From IMG/VR virus record IMGVR_UViG_3300025759_000090, positions 1 to 64,000 of that record: 64,000 bases of DNA, one strand, 5' to 3'. Below are positions 8,408 to 17,795 of this stretch, piece by piece (position 1 is the stretch's first letter; each line of letters opens with the position of its first letter). The notes under the pieces are model-generated. The model saw only the letters and a program-made list of their open reading frames with translations. It was not told the DNA's origin and did no database searches. Origin of the DNA: a virus. The position numbers were made by a program, and so were the translations under genes.

Positions 8408-8425
8408 TGATTTAGTTAGGTATTT

Positions 8426-8548
8426 TTATTTCCTGTGTTGACTCCAATCATAAGGTGTTGGAGTGCAATTTTGTGTGCATATGCAAGCAGGTTCAGGCGA
8501 ATGCCCGATTGTGAATATTCCACCACAAAACCATTCTTCGTATTGCAT
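8426..8548 (-). CDS. 40-residue Cys-containing peptide (putative)
   Basis: Starts with ATG directly after the TGA of the upstream small frame and ends 19 bases before the UUCG terminator. Contains four Cys (FCGG, ACICTQNC). A competing frame (8493-8699, minus) overlaps both small frames and also reads plausibly, so the exact coding content of this short transcript is uncertain. Confidence 0.35.
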   Translation of the reverse strand: MQYEEWFCGGIFTIGHSPEPACICTQNCTPTPYDWSQHRK

Positions 8549-8716
8549 TCAAAGTACCCCCAAGATTGTCTGTATTACCCATTCTAAGAAACAAATGTGT
8601 CCGATTAACATTTGAAGATGAGAAGCAATGAATTCTCCATTCCTTAACATCTCCTTTCGGAGTGGTTTGTTCCATATCGCTCGTACTGCATTTCCCCACA
8701 TTCTAAGTGTTGACAT
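8549..8716 (-). CDS. 55-residue hydrophobic/basic peptide (putative)
   Basis: ATG 8716 lies 30 bases after the start of a class II promoter (TTGATATAGGGAAACC), the spacing expected for leaderless initiation. N-terminal half basic, C-terminal half hydrophobic (FLEWVIQTILGVL). The alternative overlapping frame starting at GTG 8699 cannot be excluded. Confidence 0.4.
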   Translation of the reverse strand: MSTLRMWGNAVRAIWNKPLRKEMLRNGEFIASHLQMLIGHICFLEWVIQTILGVL

Positions 8717-8729
8717 GAGCCTTCGGGTG

Positions 8730-8763
8730 TGGTTTCCCTATATCAATGATTTCATATCTGACT
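8730..8763 (-). promoter_or_regulatory. Class II promoter (AGTCAGATA plus TTGATATAGGGAA)
   Basis: On the minus strand AGTCAGATA starts at 8763 and TTGATATA at 8746, 17 bases later, then GGGAAACC. The start codon is at 8716. Confidence 0.6.
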
Positions 8764-8873
8764 ATAATTTTAGACTAATTTAGAAGTATTCTTCAAAATC
8801 TATCAAAACTTACTCTTTCTGACGATACTCTAAAGAGCCTCGATAAAACAGACTTTGAATTAAGGCGACTAGT

Positions 8874-9317
8874 ATGGCTAAAACTACTGCTTCAATTCAA
8901 CCCCCAACACGCCCCAAAAAGCCAATTACATTCAATGATATTTTACTCATAGTTCTAGGTGTTCCACTAATCTTAGCATGGTTGTTTTTCGCCTGTTATG
9001 TTATCTATTCAGGAATCCAAGATGATACGGGTTTAATCCAAGACAATCTTGATTTCTATGTTGCACTAATCGCAATTGTTGGTTCACCAGCATTGTTGTT
9101 TATGAATTCCGTTTTGGAATCATGGAAAAGTGAACAAGCAGCAGAACTTTCTGCTTTACCTTCCCGTCTTGAATCTGAAATGAAAAGTGCAGAAGCATTC
9201 CTTGCTCACGTCAAGGAAATGGAGAATGCTCATATCCAACATGAGATACAACAAGCAGCCCTAAGACAAAAGCACGAATTAGACATGGATGAGTTCAATA
9301 CAAAAAAGAAAAATTAA
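8874..9317 (+). CDS. Two-span membrane protein with coiled-coil tail
   Basis: 147 residues: hydrophobic spans at about 22-46 (ILLIVLGVPLILAWLFFACY) and 61-80, then a long charged helix (85-145). First of three small genes with membrane segments placed before the portal gene. The position and topology fit a holin-like or virion-membrane accessory protein; neither is proven. Confidence 0.5.
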   Translation: MAKTTASIQPPTRPKKPITFNDILLIVLGVPLILAWLFFACYVIYSGIQDDTGLIQDNLDFYVALIAIVGSPALLFMNSVLESWKSEQAAELSALPSRLESEMKSAEAFLAHVKEMENAHIQHEIQQAALRQKHELDMDEFNTKKKN

Positions 9318-9327
9318 GGTGAAGTAA

Positions 9328-9657
9328 ATGCAAATATATGGAGTAGATTTAGAATTATGGATTGCTGTTTTAGCAGCAGTTCTTGGACTGACAGTATGGG
9401 GATTGAAAAAGTATCAGAAAATTATGGCTGATGGTAAAGTAAGTCTTGACGAAGTAATTGAAACTTTAACAGAAAGTGAAAGTAAGATTGATGATGTTGT
9501 AGATGCAGTTGAAGATTTAACTGCTGCTATGGATGCTAAAAAGAAAGCAGAATTAGTAGAACTGTGCAAAGAAAAAGGACTCCCAACATCAGGAACAAAA
9601 GCAGATTTGATATCACGCCTTTCTGAGTCTGTTGAAGCCAACACCGAAGAAGAGTGA
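9328..9657 (+). CDS. Membrane-anchored protein with C-terminal SAP domain
   Basis: 109 residues: one membrane span (10-26, LWIAVLAAVLGLTVWGL), a helical linker, and a SAP-like motif at about 72-98 (KKAELVELCKEKGLPTSGTK). SAP motifs bind DNA or RNA. A membrane anchor joined to a nucleic-acid-binding motif suggests tethering of DNA at the membrane or in the virion. The same SAP type recurs in the gene at 17796. A palindrome copy (9630-9643) lies near the end. Confidence 0.55.
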   Translation: MQIYGVDLELWIAVLAAVLGLTVWGLKKYQKIMADGKVSLDEVIETLTESESKIDDVVDAVEDLTAAMDAKKKAELVELCKEKGLPTSGTKADLISRLSESVEANTEEE

Positions 9658-9663
9658 TTTTAA

Positions 9664-9906
9664 ATGTCAGAAGAACTCGATTTTATCAAAGAATCTTTGA
9701 TTCAAATTAGAGAAGATATGACAGTTTTGAAAGACAACCACCTTGCTCATGTCGAAAAAGATATGAATAAATTAAAAACTGATGTCGCTGTAATCAAAAC
9801 TAGATTATCTCCGATTGAAAAGTTTGTCGAAATGTGGACTCAAAAGATGGCTTTAATTTTCTTCGCTGCTGTCTCAGCAAGCGTTGGAATACCAATGGTT
9901 CTTTGA
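9664..9906 (+). CDS. XhlA-like coiled-coil/membrane protein
   Basis: 80 residues: heptad-rich helix (1-55) then a C-terminal hydrophobic span (ALIFFAAVSASVGIPMVL). This order matches the small haemolysin/holin-partner XhlA-type proteins of tailed viruses. Spacing of 6 bases to the previous gene indicates cotranscription. Confidence 0.5.
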   Translation: MSEELDFIKESLIQIREDMTVLKDNHLAHVEKDMNKLKTDVAVIKTRLSPIEKFVEMWTQKMALIFFAAVSASVGIPMVL

Positions 9907-9911
9907 GATAA

Positions 9912-9992
9912 ATGACTCTTGAAACCTGTTGCTGGTTGATACTTTTTTTCATGTTCTCAATAATTTCGTTAGATACCAATAAACTAGGTTAG
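9912..9992 (+). CDS. 26-residue hydrophobic peptide
   Basis: Starts 6 bases after the previous gene. Residues 5-20 are strongly hydrophobic (TCCWLILFFMFSIISL) and flanked by polar ends. Its position next to two holin-like genes suggests a small membrane-acting peptide; weak evidence. Confidence 0.35.
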   Translation: MTLETCCWLILFFMFSIISLDTNKLG

Positions 9993-10032
9993 AGCCGTCA
10001 TGGTGAAAAACCGGAACACAACCCATTAACTT

Positions 10033-12456
10033 ATGGCCGAGCGTCAGCGAAGTATCATTGACAGGCTTTTGAGAAGAAGGGCTGACCCTTCTGATACTCA
10101 AAAGATGTCAGATTTAATCAATGGTAATATGGGAAATGATGGAGTTTCTTGGGATGGAAAAACTCTTGCATCCCTGTCAAAAATAGGATTAGCAACAACT
10201 GCTGGCCGTCAATCTGCATCAGGTGCAGATACACAAGTTTCATACAATCTTCTCAGACAAATTTCTCTTAAATCGGAAGTCGTAAATGCAATCTTGAGAA
10301 GATGTGTTGATGATACTCTTGCGAATGGATATGAATTTGTTTTAGCAGATGGAAAAGATGAGGGAAGTCAAGAACAATTAGACAAGTTGCGAAAGTTCTT
10401 CAAAAACCCAAATCCTGACGATATGGGAGATGAATGGTTAGAGTCTCTTCTGTTCGATTTAATCCTCTTCGGGGATGCCTATTTAGAACTCGATGGAAGT
10501 GCCGACAAATCATCTGCAAATGGTGAAAATTGGTCATATGGTGGAGACTTGTTGGCTGTGTGGACTATTCCATCAGAAACCATGAAACTCGTTCCAGCAA
10601 ATCAAACTCCAAAGCCACCAAAAATGGCGTACATTCAAACGATTGACAAAGTGGTTAGAAAGTTCGATGCAAATAAGGTAATTCACATTGCTAAGTTTAA
10701 GCAAGGTAGAGGATATGGTTCAAGTCCATTAATTCCTTTAATGGAGATAATAGCAGGTCAATTAAATCTATCAAATTATTTGAATATGCTTTACACAGGA
10801 ACTTTACCAAAAACCATTCTAAATGTTGGAGATATTTCTAACAGCGAAATGAAATCTATGTTAGGTCTTATCGAGCAACAATTATCAGGTGGAAAATCAC
10901 CATTTGGACTTATCGCAATCAACGGTGGAACAGGATTCAATATGCACCGATTAATTGATTCAACAAGAGAAGGGGCACAGTTAGATTTGTTGTATTATTA
11001 CCGTGAAGAAATCTGTGCTGTTTTTGGTATTCCACCAATGAAACTTGGCTGGGTTCAGACAGGTAAATTAGCAAATCCTGAGCAACAACTTGATGCTTGG
11101 TATGATGTTATCGAATCTTATCATGCGAGGATATCTTCTATGATGAATAATCGAATACTTCCATTGCTTGGAATTACAGATTGGAAATTCAAGTTTGTAA
11201 CTATCAGACCTTCAAGAGAAACAGAAAGAGCCGAGACATTGAAAGCACAGGCATCTGCTGTGGCAACATTAAGACAAGAAGCAGCAATTACAATCAATGA
11301 AGCAAGAGAAATGTTAGGTTTCCCTGTAATCAAAAATGAACAAGCAGATGACCCATTTTTCATTAGTCCAAAACTTTCAATCAACACTCCAAAAAATGCT
11401 GATGCAGAATCCAATACAGATTCAGAATCAGATGTTGGTTTAGATGATTTATTTCCAAATCCAATGGAACAAGAAGATGAAGAAGAAATTGGTGATATGC
11501 CTAAGTTTTCTGAGCCTGAAACTGAAATAACATATTCAACAGAAGAACTTCAAAACATGAAAAAAAAAGTTGATGATGCAAGTCGAAATCAATATGATAG
11601 AATTATCAGAACAACTACAAGAGAAACAGAAAAAAAACTTCTGAAAAATCAGGAAGAATTTGCTGACAGATTAATTGACAAATATTCTGAGAGAATAAAT
11701 CCGACAGATGTTTTTGAATACAGTCTTGGAAACGTGTTGAACCCAACATCTGATTTTGACGGTGTTCTGACAAAAGCAGTTGGTGGAGATGACTTAGTTT
11801 GGATGGTTGATTTACTCGATAGAGAATTACAAGAATTACTTGACAAACAAACTATTTCAACATCAACTGCACTTACAGTTGGTTTTGATGAAACTCTTGC
11901 TACAATGGCATCTGCATCAGGTGTTGGAATATCTTTTGATTTTAGAGATGCAGAAGCAATGAGATATTGGAATGCAAGGTGGAGAGTTCCAGCATTGAGA
12001 AACACTCTTGGGGCATTCAGAAAAGAAATATTTACAGTCTTTGAATCAGCACTTGCAGATAGTAAAAATTGGCAATGGGTTCAAAGAGAAATGAGAAAAG
12101 TAATTGACCCATCAGGAAAAGCATTCCCAAGATATTATTACAACAGAATTGCTAGAACAGAAACAAGAAGAGTTGTTGAAAACTCACATCTTTCAGGATT
12201 GAAAAAATTAGGATTTTCACAAGTCCAAAGATTAGTAACTGTTGATTCTGTAACAGACCGAGATTTGTGTATTCCTTTTGAGAATGCTGTATATCCAATT
12301 GACAAATCAGGTGGGGTAATTCCAGCCCATCCAAATTGTCGCTGCACATTTACCCCATACGAAGCATCTGACGAAATTAATCCAATAGAACCTGTGGCTG
12401 ATTCACAGATTTTGAAACCTGATGTTGAGGGTGCTGAGATACTAGATTTGGAGTGA
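10033..12456 (+). CDS. Portal protein fused to MuF-like head morphogenesis domain
   Basis: 807 residues. About 1-460 is an HK97/SPP1-type portal, the dodecameric channel for DNA entry (e.g. LFGDAYLEL, FGIPPMKLGW, and KQGRGYGSSPL). An acidic, low-complexity link follows (about 460-560). The C-terminal part is a MuF/gp7-type minor head domain, with RTETRRVVE near 709 and AHPNCRCTF near 765. Portal-MuF fusions are known in tailed viruses. The gene leads the head module and ends 7 bases before the neck protein gene. Confidence 0.88.
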   Translation: MAERQRSIIDRLLRRRADPSDTQKMSDLINGNMGNDGVSWDGKTLASLSKIGLATTAGRQSASGADTQVSYNLLRQISLKSEVVNAILRRCVDDTLANGYEFVLADGKDEGSQEQLDKLRKFFKNPNPDDMGDEWLESLLFDLILFGDAYLELDGSADKSSANGENWSYGGDLLAVWTIPSETMKLVPANQTPKPPKMAYIQTIDKVVRKFDANKVIHIAKFKQGRGYGSSPLIPLMEIIAGQLNLSNYLNMLYTGTLPKTILNVGDISNSEMKSMLGLIEQQLSGGKSPFGLIAINGGTGFNMHRLIDSTREGAQLDLLYYYREEICAVFGIPPMKLGWVQTGKLANPEQQLDAWYDVIESYHARISSMMNNRILPLLGITDWKFKFVTIRPSRETERAETLKAQASAVATLRQEAAITINEAREMLGFPVIKNEQADDPFFISPKLSINTPKNADAESNTDSESDVGLDDLFPNPMEQEDEEEIGDMPKFSEPETEITYSTEELQNMKKKVDDASRNQYDRIIRTTTRETEKKLLKNQEEFADRLIDKYSERINPTDVFEYSLGNVLNPTSDFDGVLTKAVGGDDLVWMVDLLDRELQELLDKQTISTSTALTVGFDETLATMASASGVGISFDFRDAEAMRYWNARWRVPALRNTLGAFRKEIFTVFESALADSKNWQWVQREMRKVIDPSGKAFPRYYYNRIARTETRRVVENSHLSGLKKLGFSQVQRLVTVDSVTDRDLCIPFENAVYPIDKSGGVIPAHPNCRCTFTPYEASDEINPIEPVADSQILKPDVEGAEILDLE

Positions 12457-12463
12457 ATAAAAT

Positions 12464-12862
12464 ATGGCAAATCCTTTTTCTCGTTTCGCTTCTGAATTAA
12501 GAAAAGGGTCGAAAGGAGTTCCAACCAAAATAGTTCCTTCATACCTAGATTTATTGGCTTCAAGAATACTAACTCAAGCAAAGAAAAATGCCCCTGTACG
12601 CACAGGTGCATTGCGAGCGAGTGGAAGAATAGAATTAACAGCAAATCCTACACAAAGGATTGTTTCTTTTGGTGGTCAAGGAACTATGGTTGACTATGCA
12701 AGATATGTTGAATTTGGCCGATTTAGTTTTGCACCATATGACCCAATCCCATATCTCAGACCAGCGTTAATTTCAGTAATGAAAGATGCAAGAATAGATT
12801 TGAAAAAATCTTTAACAAAATCACTAGATGAATTTGAAACAAATTATGGGGTATTGAAATGA
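12464..12862 (+). CDS. HK97 gp10-like neck/tail-completion protein
   Basis: 132 residues with the family pattern APVRTGALRASGRI (about 44-57), YARYVEFGR (about 76-84) and PYLRPAL (near 96). HK97 gp10-like proteins join head and tail. Its place between portal and protease is earlier than usual for the family. The stop overlaps the next start (ATGA). Confidence 0.8.
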   Translation: MANPFSRFASELRKGSKGVPTKIVPSYLDLLASRILTQAKKNAPVRTGALRASGRIELTANPTQRIVSFGGQGTMVDYARYVEFGRFSFAPYDPIPYLRPALISVMKDARIDLKKSLTKSLDEFETNYGVLK

Positions 12863-15279
12863 CAGAACTCCAAACTAAGAAAACGCCAACAAGACAACAA
12901 CTAACTCCACCAGCAGGTGTCAAAGCGGCCTGTAAAACAGGAATAAAAATGGTAGAAGAAGGAATGGGTGGAAGTGGATTAGAACCAGCCACAGTTAGGG
13001 AAGCAAGAGCAATTGTTAGGGGTACACCAATCACAGTTGCCAAAGCCAAAAAAATGGTTCGATGGTGGGGAAGAAATGCAAGGTTTTTGACTTACGATAA
13101 AGATTCACCAGCATGGGTTGCTGCATTACTTTGGGGTGGCCGAGCAGGGTTATCTTGGTCAAGAAAATTAAAGAGAACTTTTGATGCAGAAGATAAGGCT
13201 GCACAGGGTTCAGTTTCGTCAGGAGATTTTGTTTCTTGGACTACAAGAAAAGGAAGATATGTTGGAAAAGTTGAGAGAGTTCAAACATCAGGAAGTATCT
13301 CAGTTGCTACAAGTGAAGGTGGCTCAGAAAAAGTAGAAGTTTCATCTGATAATCAAGTAGCAATAGTTCGTGTATATGTGGATAATGAAGATAGCACTTT
13401 TTCACGTTCAAACAGAACTGTTCCTGTAAAAGTTTCAATGTTAAGAGTTCGACAAGAACCGAAAATAAAAGCATCTGCTGCTGTCAAAAAAACTCTCAAA
13501 CAAAAAGCAGATGACCACAATAAAAAAGTTGGAAATGCAAAATCTAAAAGAACAAATGTAAGAACACTTTCAGCCGTTTTTGATAGGGGAGTGGGGGCAT
13601 ACCAAACTAACCCTCAAAGTGTTCGCCCAACAGTCAATTCAGCAGAACAATGGGCGTATGCTAGGGTAAATTCATTTCTCTATGTTTTGAGGAATGGTAG
13701 ATTCAGGGGTGGTAAGCACGATACAGACTTGCTTCCAAGTGGTCATCCTCAATCATCTAAGAAAGAAGCGAATCCCTCAAGAACCATAACTTCTACAAGC
13801 GAAGATATGACTCACGAAATCTCGATAGATGATGCTACAATAGTTGGAGATAATGACTTTGAATCTAAGGCTGGAAAATCTATGCCTGTTGAGATTCATT
13901 ACAGAATAATTACACCATTCAAAGTTGACAAAACAATTCAAGAAAAAGAATCAGATGATGTCAAGATTCGTGGTGCGGTTTATGTCGGTGGAGATGATAT
14001 GCTAGACAGGCATGGAGAACTTGTTGATTCTAAGGCAATAATGGATGCGTGGGAGAAGTATTCCAAGAATCCTGTCATTCTATACAATCACTCAAAAACA
14101 TACGGTGTAATAGGCCGTATGACCGATGTTTCTATGGAAGAACAAGACGGTGTAAAAATGCCTATGGGAACTGCAATCATTGATGGTGGAGAAAAAGATA
14201 TCACAAGAAAAATCAGAAAAGGAATGTTGAAGGCATTCTCAATCGGATTTATCGCTAAGGCAGCAGTAAAAGAATGTAAAGACGATGATAGTTGCTACAT
14301 GAAGTTCACCGAAATTGATTGGGTCGAAACTTCGGTTGTAGATGTTCCAGCAAGTCCTGACGCACTTTTCTCAGTTCAGAAATCTGTAATGTTAGGTGTT
14401 GAGGCCAACATGGAAGATTGCGACTGTGGAGATGATTGCTGTGATGAAAAAGATGCAGAATCAAAAATTAAGAAATTAGATTTTGATACTACTGAAAAAC
14501 ACATAGTAAGAATCGAAGAAGATGACCAATATATTACTGTCGTCTATGGTAAATCCGAAGAATGGGAAGGAATAGATGTTGATACAACAGATGCACCCGA
14601 AGAAGCGGGATATTATGATGAAGATGATGATAAAAAGATGATTTTCGATGTTTTAGCCAAATTAGATGCTATTGAGAGTCGTCTTGAATCAGACGAATCA
14701 GTTAATAGCCACTTGGAGTCAAGCAAGGGATTAATGAACTCCGAAGATATGGACATAATCACAGAAGATGCTGCTGCAACCGAAGAGGAATCAGTAGTTG
14801 TCGAGACTCCTGAATTAACAGAAGAAGTTGTTGAAACAACAGAAGAAATGATGGAAGAAAAATCCGTAGAAGAAGAGGTCGCAATGCCTTCTCCAAGAGA
14901 AGCATTAATTGATGTTGCATCTGCATTAAAGAGTATCATGGAGACTCTTGAGTCTATGCAAGAAAAATCACAAGAAGTTGTTGAAGAAGAAATTGACAAT
15001 TCAGAAGATGAAATTACAAATCTAAAGGCTGAAATTGCTGCACTTAAAGAAGAGAAAGCAGCAAGAGAAGCAGCAGAAAAACTTGAGGCAGAAGTAGCCA
15101 AGAGAGTAGAAGAAAGACTTGCAGAAGTTGGTGTTGAAGCAACTCCATCTCGCAAATCTATCCCAACTGTTTCAGAAAAGAAAACAGTAGCAAAAACATT
15201 CGACCCACAACCAAATGTGAGTAAGGGCATGAACGGATTAGCAGTATGGCTAGAATCCAATATTGCACATAGGAACTAA
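12859..15279 (+). CDS. Prohead maturation protease fused to N-terminal accessory and C-terminal scaffold domains
   Basis: 806 residues. Residues 1-105 carry a helical module often seen fused to virus proteases (PPAGVKAACK, WWGRNARF). Near 116-150 is a small Tudor-like domain (GDFVSWTTRKGRYVGKV). The U35-type prohead protease spans about 360-510, with catalytic candidates His409 (YNHSKT) and Ser459 (KAFSIGF) and VETSVVDVPASP as core strand. Residues 600-780 are acidic then coiled-coil, a scaffold that the protease would remove. Directly upstream of the capsid gene, as expected. Confidence 0.87.
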   Translation: MTELQTKKTPTRQQLTPPAGVKAACKTGIKMVEEGMGGSGLEPATVREARAIVRGTPITVAKAKKMVRWWGRNARFLTYDKDSPAWVAALLWGGRAGLSWSRKLKRTFDAEDKAAQGSVSSGDFVSWTTRKGRYVGKVERVQTSGSISVATSEGGSEKVEVSSDNQVAIVRVYVDNEDSTFSRSNRTVPVKVSMLRVRQEPKIKASAAVKKTLKQKADDHNKKVGNAKSKRTNVRTLSAVFDRGVGAYQTNPQSVRPTVNSAEQWAYARVNSFLYVLRNGRFRGGKHDTDLLPSGHPQSSKKEANPSRTITSTSEDMTHEISIDDATIVGDNDFESKAGKSMPVEIHYRIITPFKVDKTIQEKESDDVKIRGAVYVGGDDMLDRHGELVDSKAIMDAWEKYSKNPVILYNHSKTYGVIGRMTDVSMEEQDGVKMPMGTAIIDGGEKDITRKIRKGMLKAFSIGFIAKAAVKECKDDDSCYMKFTEIDWVETSVVDVPASPDALFSVQKSVMLGVEANMEDCDCGDDCCDEKDAESKIKKLDFDTTEKHIVRIEEDDQYITVVYGKSEEWEGIDVDTTDAPEEAGYYDEDDDKKMIFDVLAKLDAIESRLESDESVNSHLESSKGLMNSEDMDIITEDAAATEEESVVVETPELTEEVVETTEEMMEEKSVEEEVAMPSPREALIDVASALKSIMETLESMQEKSQEVVEEEIDNSEDEITNLKAEIAALKEEKAAREAAEKLEAEVAKRVEERLAEVGVEATPSRKSIPTVSEKKTVAKTFDPQPNVSKGMNGLAVWLESNIAHRN

Positions 15280-15323
15280 GGAAGAGGGTCAAACAGAGAA
15301 AAAATCAAACTGAGGAATATAAA

Positions 15324-16379
15324 ATGTCAGAAGAAATAGAGTTTAATGATGTAGTAGAAAGAGTGAAAGATGCACTTGCTGGCAATACAGCAGGGTCAGG
15401 GGCAACAATGTTGCCTACTGAAACAGCAGACGAAATTATTGCGATAGTGTATGAAAGAAATTTCATGCGTGGATTATTCCCAGCACTTCCAATGTCTCGC
15501 AGAACTGTAAACGTACCAAGCCTAACAGGTTCAGTTGCGTTCCACCAACAAACACTTGCAGATACAACATCAGGAACAGCACAAGCAGAATCATCTCAGA
15601 CAACTGCTGAATTGACTATGACTCTAAAAACCATGATTGCTAACGTGCCTGTTGGAAACTATCTAATCGCATACGGTGTTGAAGGTTTACTATCCGTTCT
15701 TCGTGATGATATCGCATCCCGTCTTGCATACAATGAGCAATCACTTTTACTAAACGGTGATACTGAAACAGGAAGTGCATATGCAGACAACATTAACGGT
15801 ATCTATAACGCATCAACCAACCCAACAGGTGTTGACGCTGATGACAACGATTACCTACTAATGTTCGATGGTCTAAGAAAGTCTGCTGGAAAATCAGTTC
15901 TAGTAAGCGGAACTTTCGCATTATCGCACATTCGTGAAGCAATTAACGAACTTGGTGTTTACGCTGAAAACCGTGATGACCTTGCTTTGATAGTTCCTAG
16001 GAATCTTGAGGTTCAACTGCTCGGCTTAGAGCAACTACAAACGCTCGATAAATATGGAAGCGGTGCTACAATCTTAACAGGAGAAATCGGTAAGATTTAC
16101 GGTATCTCAGTATTCGCAACATCTGCCCTTGCTACTAACTTAGGATGGGATGGAACTTTCGATGCTACTGCTGCTGTTGCTAACAAAACAACTGCACTTC
16201 TTGTTCACAAGAGAAGTCCTTTGATTGGAAACCCAACTGTTGCTGACAGAAGATTTAGCATAGACTTCCACGATGAGCCAACAAAAGACAGATTCGTTTT
16301 GATTCCACGACAAGACATTGCTTTCGGTGTTCGATACGCAGACGCATTAGTTAGATTTAACGGAATCAACATAGTCTGA
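15324..16379 (+). CDS. Major capsid protein (HK97 fold)
   Basis: 351 residues. The pattern of an N-terminal helix, VNVPSLTGSVAFHQQ, the NEQSLLLNGDTETG loop, and a C-terminal stretch IGNPTVADRRFSIDFHD to QDIAFGVRYADALV is typical of the HK97-fold family. It follows the protease-scaffold gene, has a GAGG ribosome site, and uses the most G/C-ending codons in the region (many AAC, TTC, CTA), a sign of high expression. Confidence 0.88.
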   Translation: MSEEIEFNDVVERVKDALAGNTAGSGATMLPTETADEIIAIVYERNFMRGLFPALPMSRRTVNVPSLTGSVAFHQQTLADTTSGTAQAESSQTTAELTMTLKTMIANVPVGNYLIAYGVEGLLSVLRDDIASRLAYNEQSLLLNGDTETGSAYADNINGIYNASTNPTGVDADDNDYLLMFDGLRKSAGKSVLVSGTFALSHIREAINELGVYAENRDDLALIVPRNLEVQLLGLEQLQTLDKYGSGATILTGEIGKIYGISVFATSALATNLGWDGTFDATAAVANKTTALLVHKRSPLIGNPTVADRRFSIDFHDEPTKDRFVLIPRQDIAFGVRYADALVRFNGINIV

Positions 16380-16399
16380 GACTGTTGAAACAAACCTTG

Positions 16400-16444
16400 C
16401 CTGATGGCTTAGTTTGGCGGCTACAAATAGCCGTCAGGCTAAGT
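16400..16444 (+). promoter_or_regulatory. Two mutually exclusive hairpins after the capsid gene
   Basis: GCCTGATGGC (16400-16409) can pair with GCCGTCAGGC (16431-16440); alternatively GGCGGCTA (16417-16424) pairs with TAGCCGTC, enclosed by CTTAG/CTAAG (16409-16413 and 16440-16444). The shared arm makes the structures exclusive. A role in transcript ending or processing after the capsid gene is likely; no T-run typical of the other terminators follows. Confidence 0.55.
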
Positions 16445-16549
16445 CCTTTAGCATCGGTGATAAACCATAACGGATTAGACCTAGAGTATGATTCTCTTGG
16501 GCTATACTTTTGGTCAATTAATAATAGAAGAAAATGAGGGGTATTACTA

Positions 16550-17227
16550 ATGTCAGTCGGCTGGACTATGGGGCAGTTGATTGTAGATGAAAGTGCTACT
16601 TCTGCGATTGATTATTGTACAGTAGCAGATGTTGAAGCATATACAGGAGTTGACTTCTCAGAAGGTATTGGTGCTACCGAAGCACAGATTGCTACAATGA
16701 TTTCAAATGCATCAAGATTAGTAGATGCTTATGCTGGTGTTCAGGTCGCTGGAACAGTCGGAGTTACAGAATATTTTGACGTGAATGAATATACAAAACA
16801 CATCGTCTTGGGTGTAAGACCTGTTGCTTCAATTACCAACATTTATTCAGTTGATGATAATGGAGTTGAAACGGCTTTAGTGCAGGGTAGAGTCAGAAAT
16901 ACGGATGAATATTGGCTACATGATAAAGAGGCTGGAATTGTAAGATTTATGGGGAAATTTACAGAAGATGGAATGGTTGCTTTGAAGGCCGAATATATTG
17001 CTGGAACAGCAACACCAACAATAGAAGCAAAGATGGCTACAATTATGATGGTATCACGAAATGCAGCACGTTCTGCATTGAATGATGAGAACTGCATGGA
17101 TAGAGTAAAAGAGATGTGGTCGAGACTTCTGAAATCGTCAGAATCAGATATGAAAGATATGTTAGAATTAGTCAAAAAACATTCTAAGATTGCAGTTGCT
17201 ACTTTTGGTTTGGAAGGTAACTATTGA
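16550..17227 (+). CDS. Head-tail connector (gp6-like adaptor)
   Basis: 225 residues with the connector pattern YCTVADVEAYTGVDFS near the N-terminus, helices dense in Ala/Met, and a beta insertion. Family HK97 gp6/SPP1 gp15-type adaptors bind below the portal. The position directly after the capsid gene supports this. Confidence 0.7.
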   Translation: MSVGWTMGQLIVDESATSAIDYCTVADVEAYTGVDFSEGIGATEAQIATMISNASRLVDAYAGVQVAGTVGVTEYFDVNEYTKHIVLGVRPVASITNIYSVDDNGVETALVQGRVRNTDEYWLHDKEAGIVRFMGKFTEDGMVALKAEYIAGTATPTIEAKMATIMMVSRNAARSALNDENCMDRVKEMWSRLLKSSESDMKDMLELVKKHSKIAVATFGLEGNY

Positions 17228-17237
17228 GGGAAATAAT

Positions 17238-17753
17238 ATGTCAATTTCAGACACAGGAATTCCAGCAATAGACCCACATACAATGTTGTCAAGTTTAATC
17301 ACTACAAACATGACTTCTCCTGATGGAGTTTGGACTCCAATTGTGAATAGTGGATGGCTTGAATTCAAACGTCAAAAAACATACCAAATCTCAATCGTTC
17401 CACTATATACAGATTCAGACGCATTCAATCTTACAGGTGGTGCTTCGTCAACACAACCAAGAATATCAACAGGATATTATACCATAGTTTTGTATGCACC
17501 AACAAGAGCAAAGTTATGGTCTTTATTTCAGAAATTAATGCTAGTTTTGAACGATGAAACTTTGACTTCTCCACAATCAGGAAGTGGAATGTCAGGAGTT
17601 GATGGAAGTGATTATCATTTTGTCCGAGTAGTTAGGTCAGAAGATGCTAAAACAATTGAGTTCAAAGATTCATTATGTGGTATAGATATTGACAAAACTG
17701 ATGTTACAGGATATAGAGCAGAAATCACGGTTTCATGCCGATGGAATGAATAA
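17238..17753 (+). CDS. Tail completion/terminator-like protein
   Basis: 171 residues from ATG 17238. An alpha/beta pattern with YQISIVPLYTD, TGYYTIVLYAPTRAKLWSL and a closing EITVSCRWNE strand resembles proteins that cap the tail tube and bind the connector. Assignment rests on gene order and fold pattern rather than a diagnostic motif. Confidence 0.5.
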   Translation: MSISDTGIPAIDPHTMLSSLITTNMTSPDGVWTPIVNSGWLEFKRQKTYQISIVPLYTDSDAFNLTGGASSTQPRISTGYYTIVLYAPTRAKLWSLFQKLMLVLNDETLTSPQSGSGMSGVDGSDYHFVRVVRSEDAKTIEFKDSLCGIDIDKTDVTGYRAEITVSCRWNE

Positions 17754-17795
17754 ATACCGATTCCTTGAATAACCGGAAATCAACGGTCAAGTAAT

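Noticed and set aside
8493-8699. 68-codon minus-strand frame
   Set aside because: Overlaps two small frames better placed relative to the class II promoter and terminator; kept only as an alternative.
14613-15260. 215-codon minus-strand frame
   Set aside because: Antisense to the acidic scaffold part of the protease gene; Ser/Thr-rich composition is the shadow of Glu/Lys/Ala codons, with no promoter or ribosome site.
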